Assembly: GCA_949130485.1 (NCBI GenBank)
Contig: OX422183.1
Location: forward strand, 9,204,636 to 9,268,635
Direction of reading: 5' to 3'
Length of the DNA stretch: 64,000 bases
Origin: Agelas oroides
Taxonomy: Eukaryota; Porifera; Demospongiae; Agelasida; Agelasidae
Each line of letters begins with the position of its first letter. The first letter of the stretch is position 1. The position numbers and the translations under genes are program-made. The notes under the pieces were generated by a model. The model saw nothing but the letters and a program-made list of their open reading frames with translations, was not told the DNA's origin and searched no databases. Shown here piece after piece: positions 63,641-64,000 of this stretch.

Positions 63641-64000
63641 ACGTGCCTTTTTGGGATGCAGCTATTGGTATGTATATGACACGTAATTGTACACTGAATC
63701 TCTTCACCAGTTGTATACCCTGTACATGTATTTTGTGTGTAACCTTGATGCGGGAAAGCTATTGATTCATTTTGTAGATTTCTCGATCCTGTGTTTTTCA
63801 TCTACAAATTTAATTAATATAACCCAGGAGTGCTAACTTAAGGTGGGCACTGCACACAATTGGAGGAGCGACAATTTTCATGTATTTTTGCATCATTGTG
63901 CCAGCACAAAAATGGGGGGAAAACAAGGGTAGTATATTATATTAGTATCTTTTTATTAAATAAGTCAAGCAACAAAAGGTGTGTGATGTAGTGGTTTATT
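63641..64000. repeat. Duplicate of the gene A/B intergenic region
   Basis: It follows 36134-36955 without the element at 36369-36790, and with the same ttcatgtatttttgcatca and ggaaaacaagggtagtat blocks. It ends at the point where the gene B stop codon would lie, so a second gene-B-like tail may begin just past the window. Confidence 0.75.

Overview
The window is eukaryotic, non-coding-rich animal DNA. It holds spliced genes with GT-AG introns (mostly phase 1), receptors with Ig-like and fibronectin type III (FN3) domains, LINE and Ty3/gypsy debris, tRNA-derived SINEs, and dozens of small inverted-repeat elements (MITEs, foldbacks). An early-branching metazoan, most likely a demosponge, fits best. 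That placement is inference, because no diagnostic species marker was seen.

Left third (1-28 kb): a tandem array of a unit of about 8.3 kb. The boundary motif at 1-33 recurs at 10678 and 19071. Each unit has a minus-strand single-exon gene with an HNH-nuclease-like motif (intact at 2794-3837 and 11021-12064, frameshifted at 19412-20438). It points away from a plus-strand signal-peptide exon (4735, 6158, 13241, 26545). Units 1 and 2 then carry decayed exons that resemble a VPS13-type protein and a Ty3/gypsy integrase tail. Unit 3 is split by about 5.4 kb of inserted repeats, and its signal exon starts a complete receptor gene.

Middle (26.5-42.3 kb): two paralogous cell-surface receptors in tail-to-tail orientation. 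Gene A (plus, 26545-36133) and gene B (minus, 42334-36946) each reconstruct to eight exons with a fully consistent reading frame, giving 446 and 479 residues. Both encode a signal peptide, one Ig-like domain, two FN3 domains, a Ser/Thr stalk, one transmembrane helix and a cytoplasmic tail. The tails are unrelated. A is short, with YETV and YENV tyrosine motifs. B is long and proline-rich, with an ITIM-like site in which Phe replaces Tyr. The introns are packed with MITEs.

Right third (42-64 kb): mostly repeats, with scattered receptor debris: a dead signal exon at 48714, a tail-exon fragment at 50379 and an intact orphan gene-A-type tail exon at 63498. There are also weak exon candidates at 43502-44127 and 45182-45371, a 5'-truncated LINE (54777-56690) and a higher-order satellite (59508-61290). 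The sequence after the 63498 exon matches the A/B intergenic space, so the window seems to end as a second A/B-like block begins.

Taken together, the locus looks like an actively duplicating family of Ig/FN3 receptors whose 5' end was duplicated together with a divergently transcribed HNH-like gene. Self/non-self recognition or immunity is a reasonable hypothesis for the receptors, but the sequence alone does not show it.
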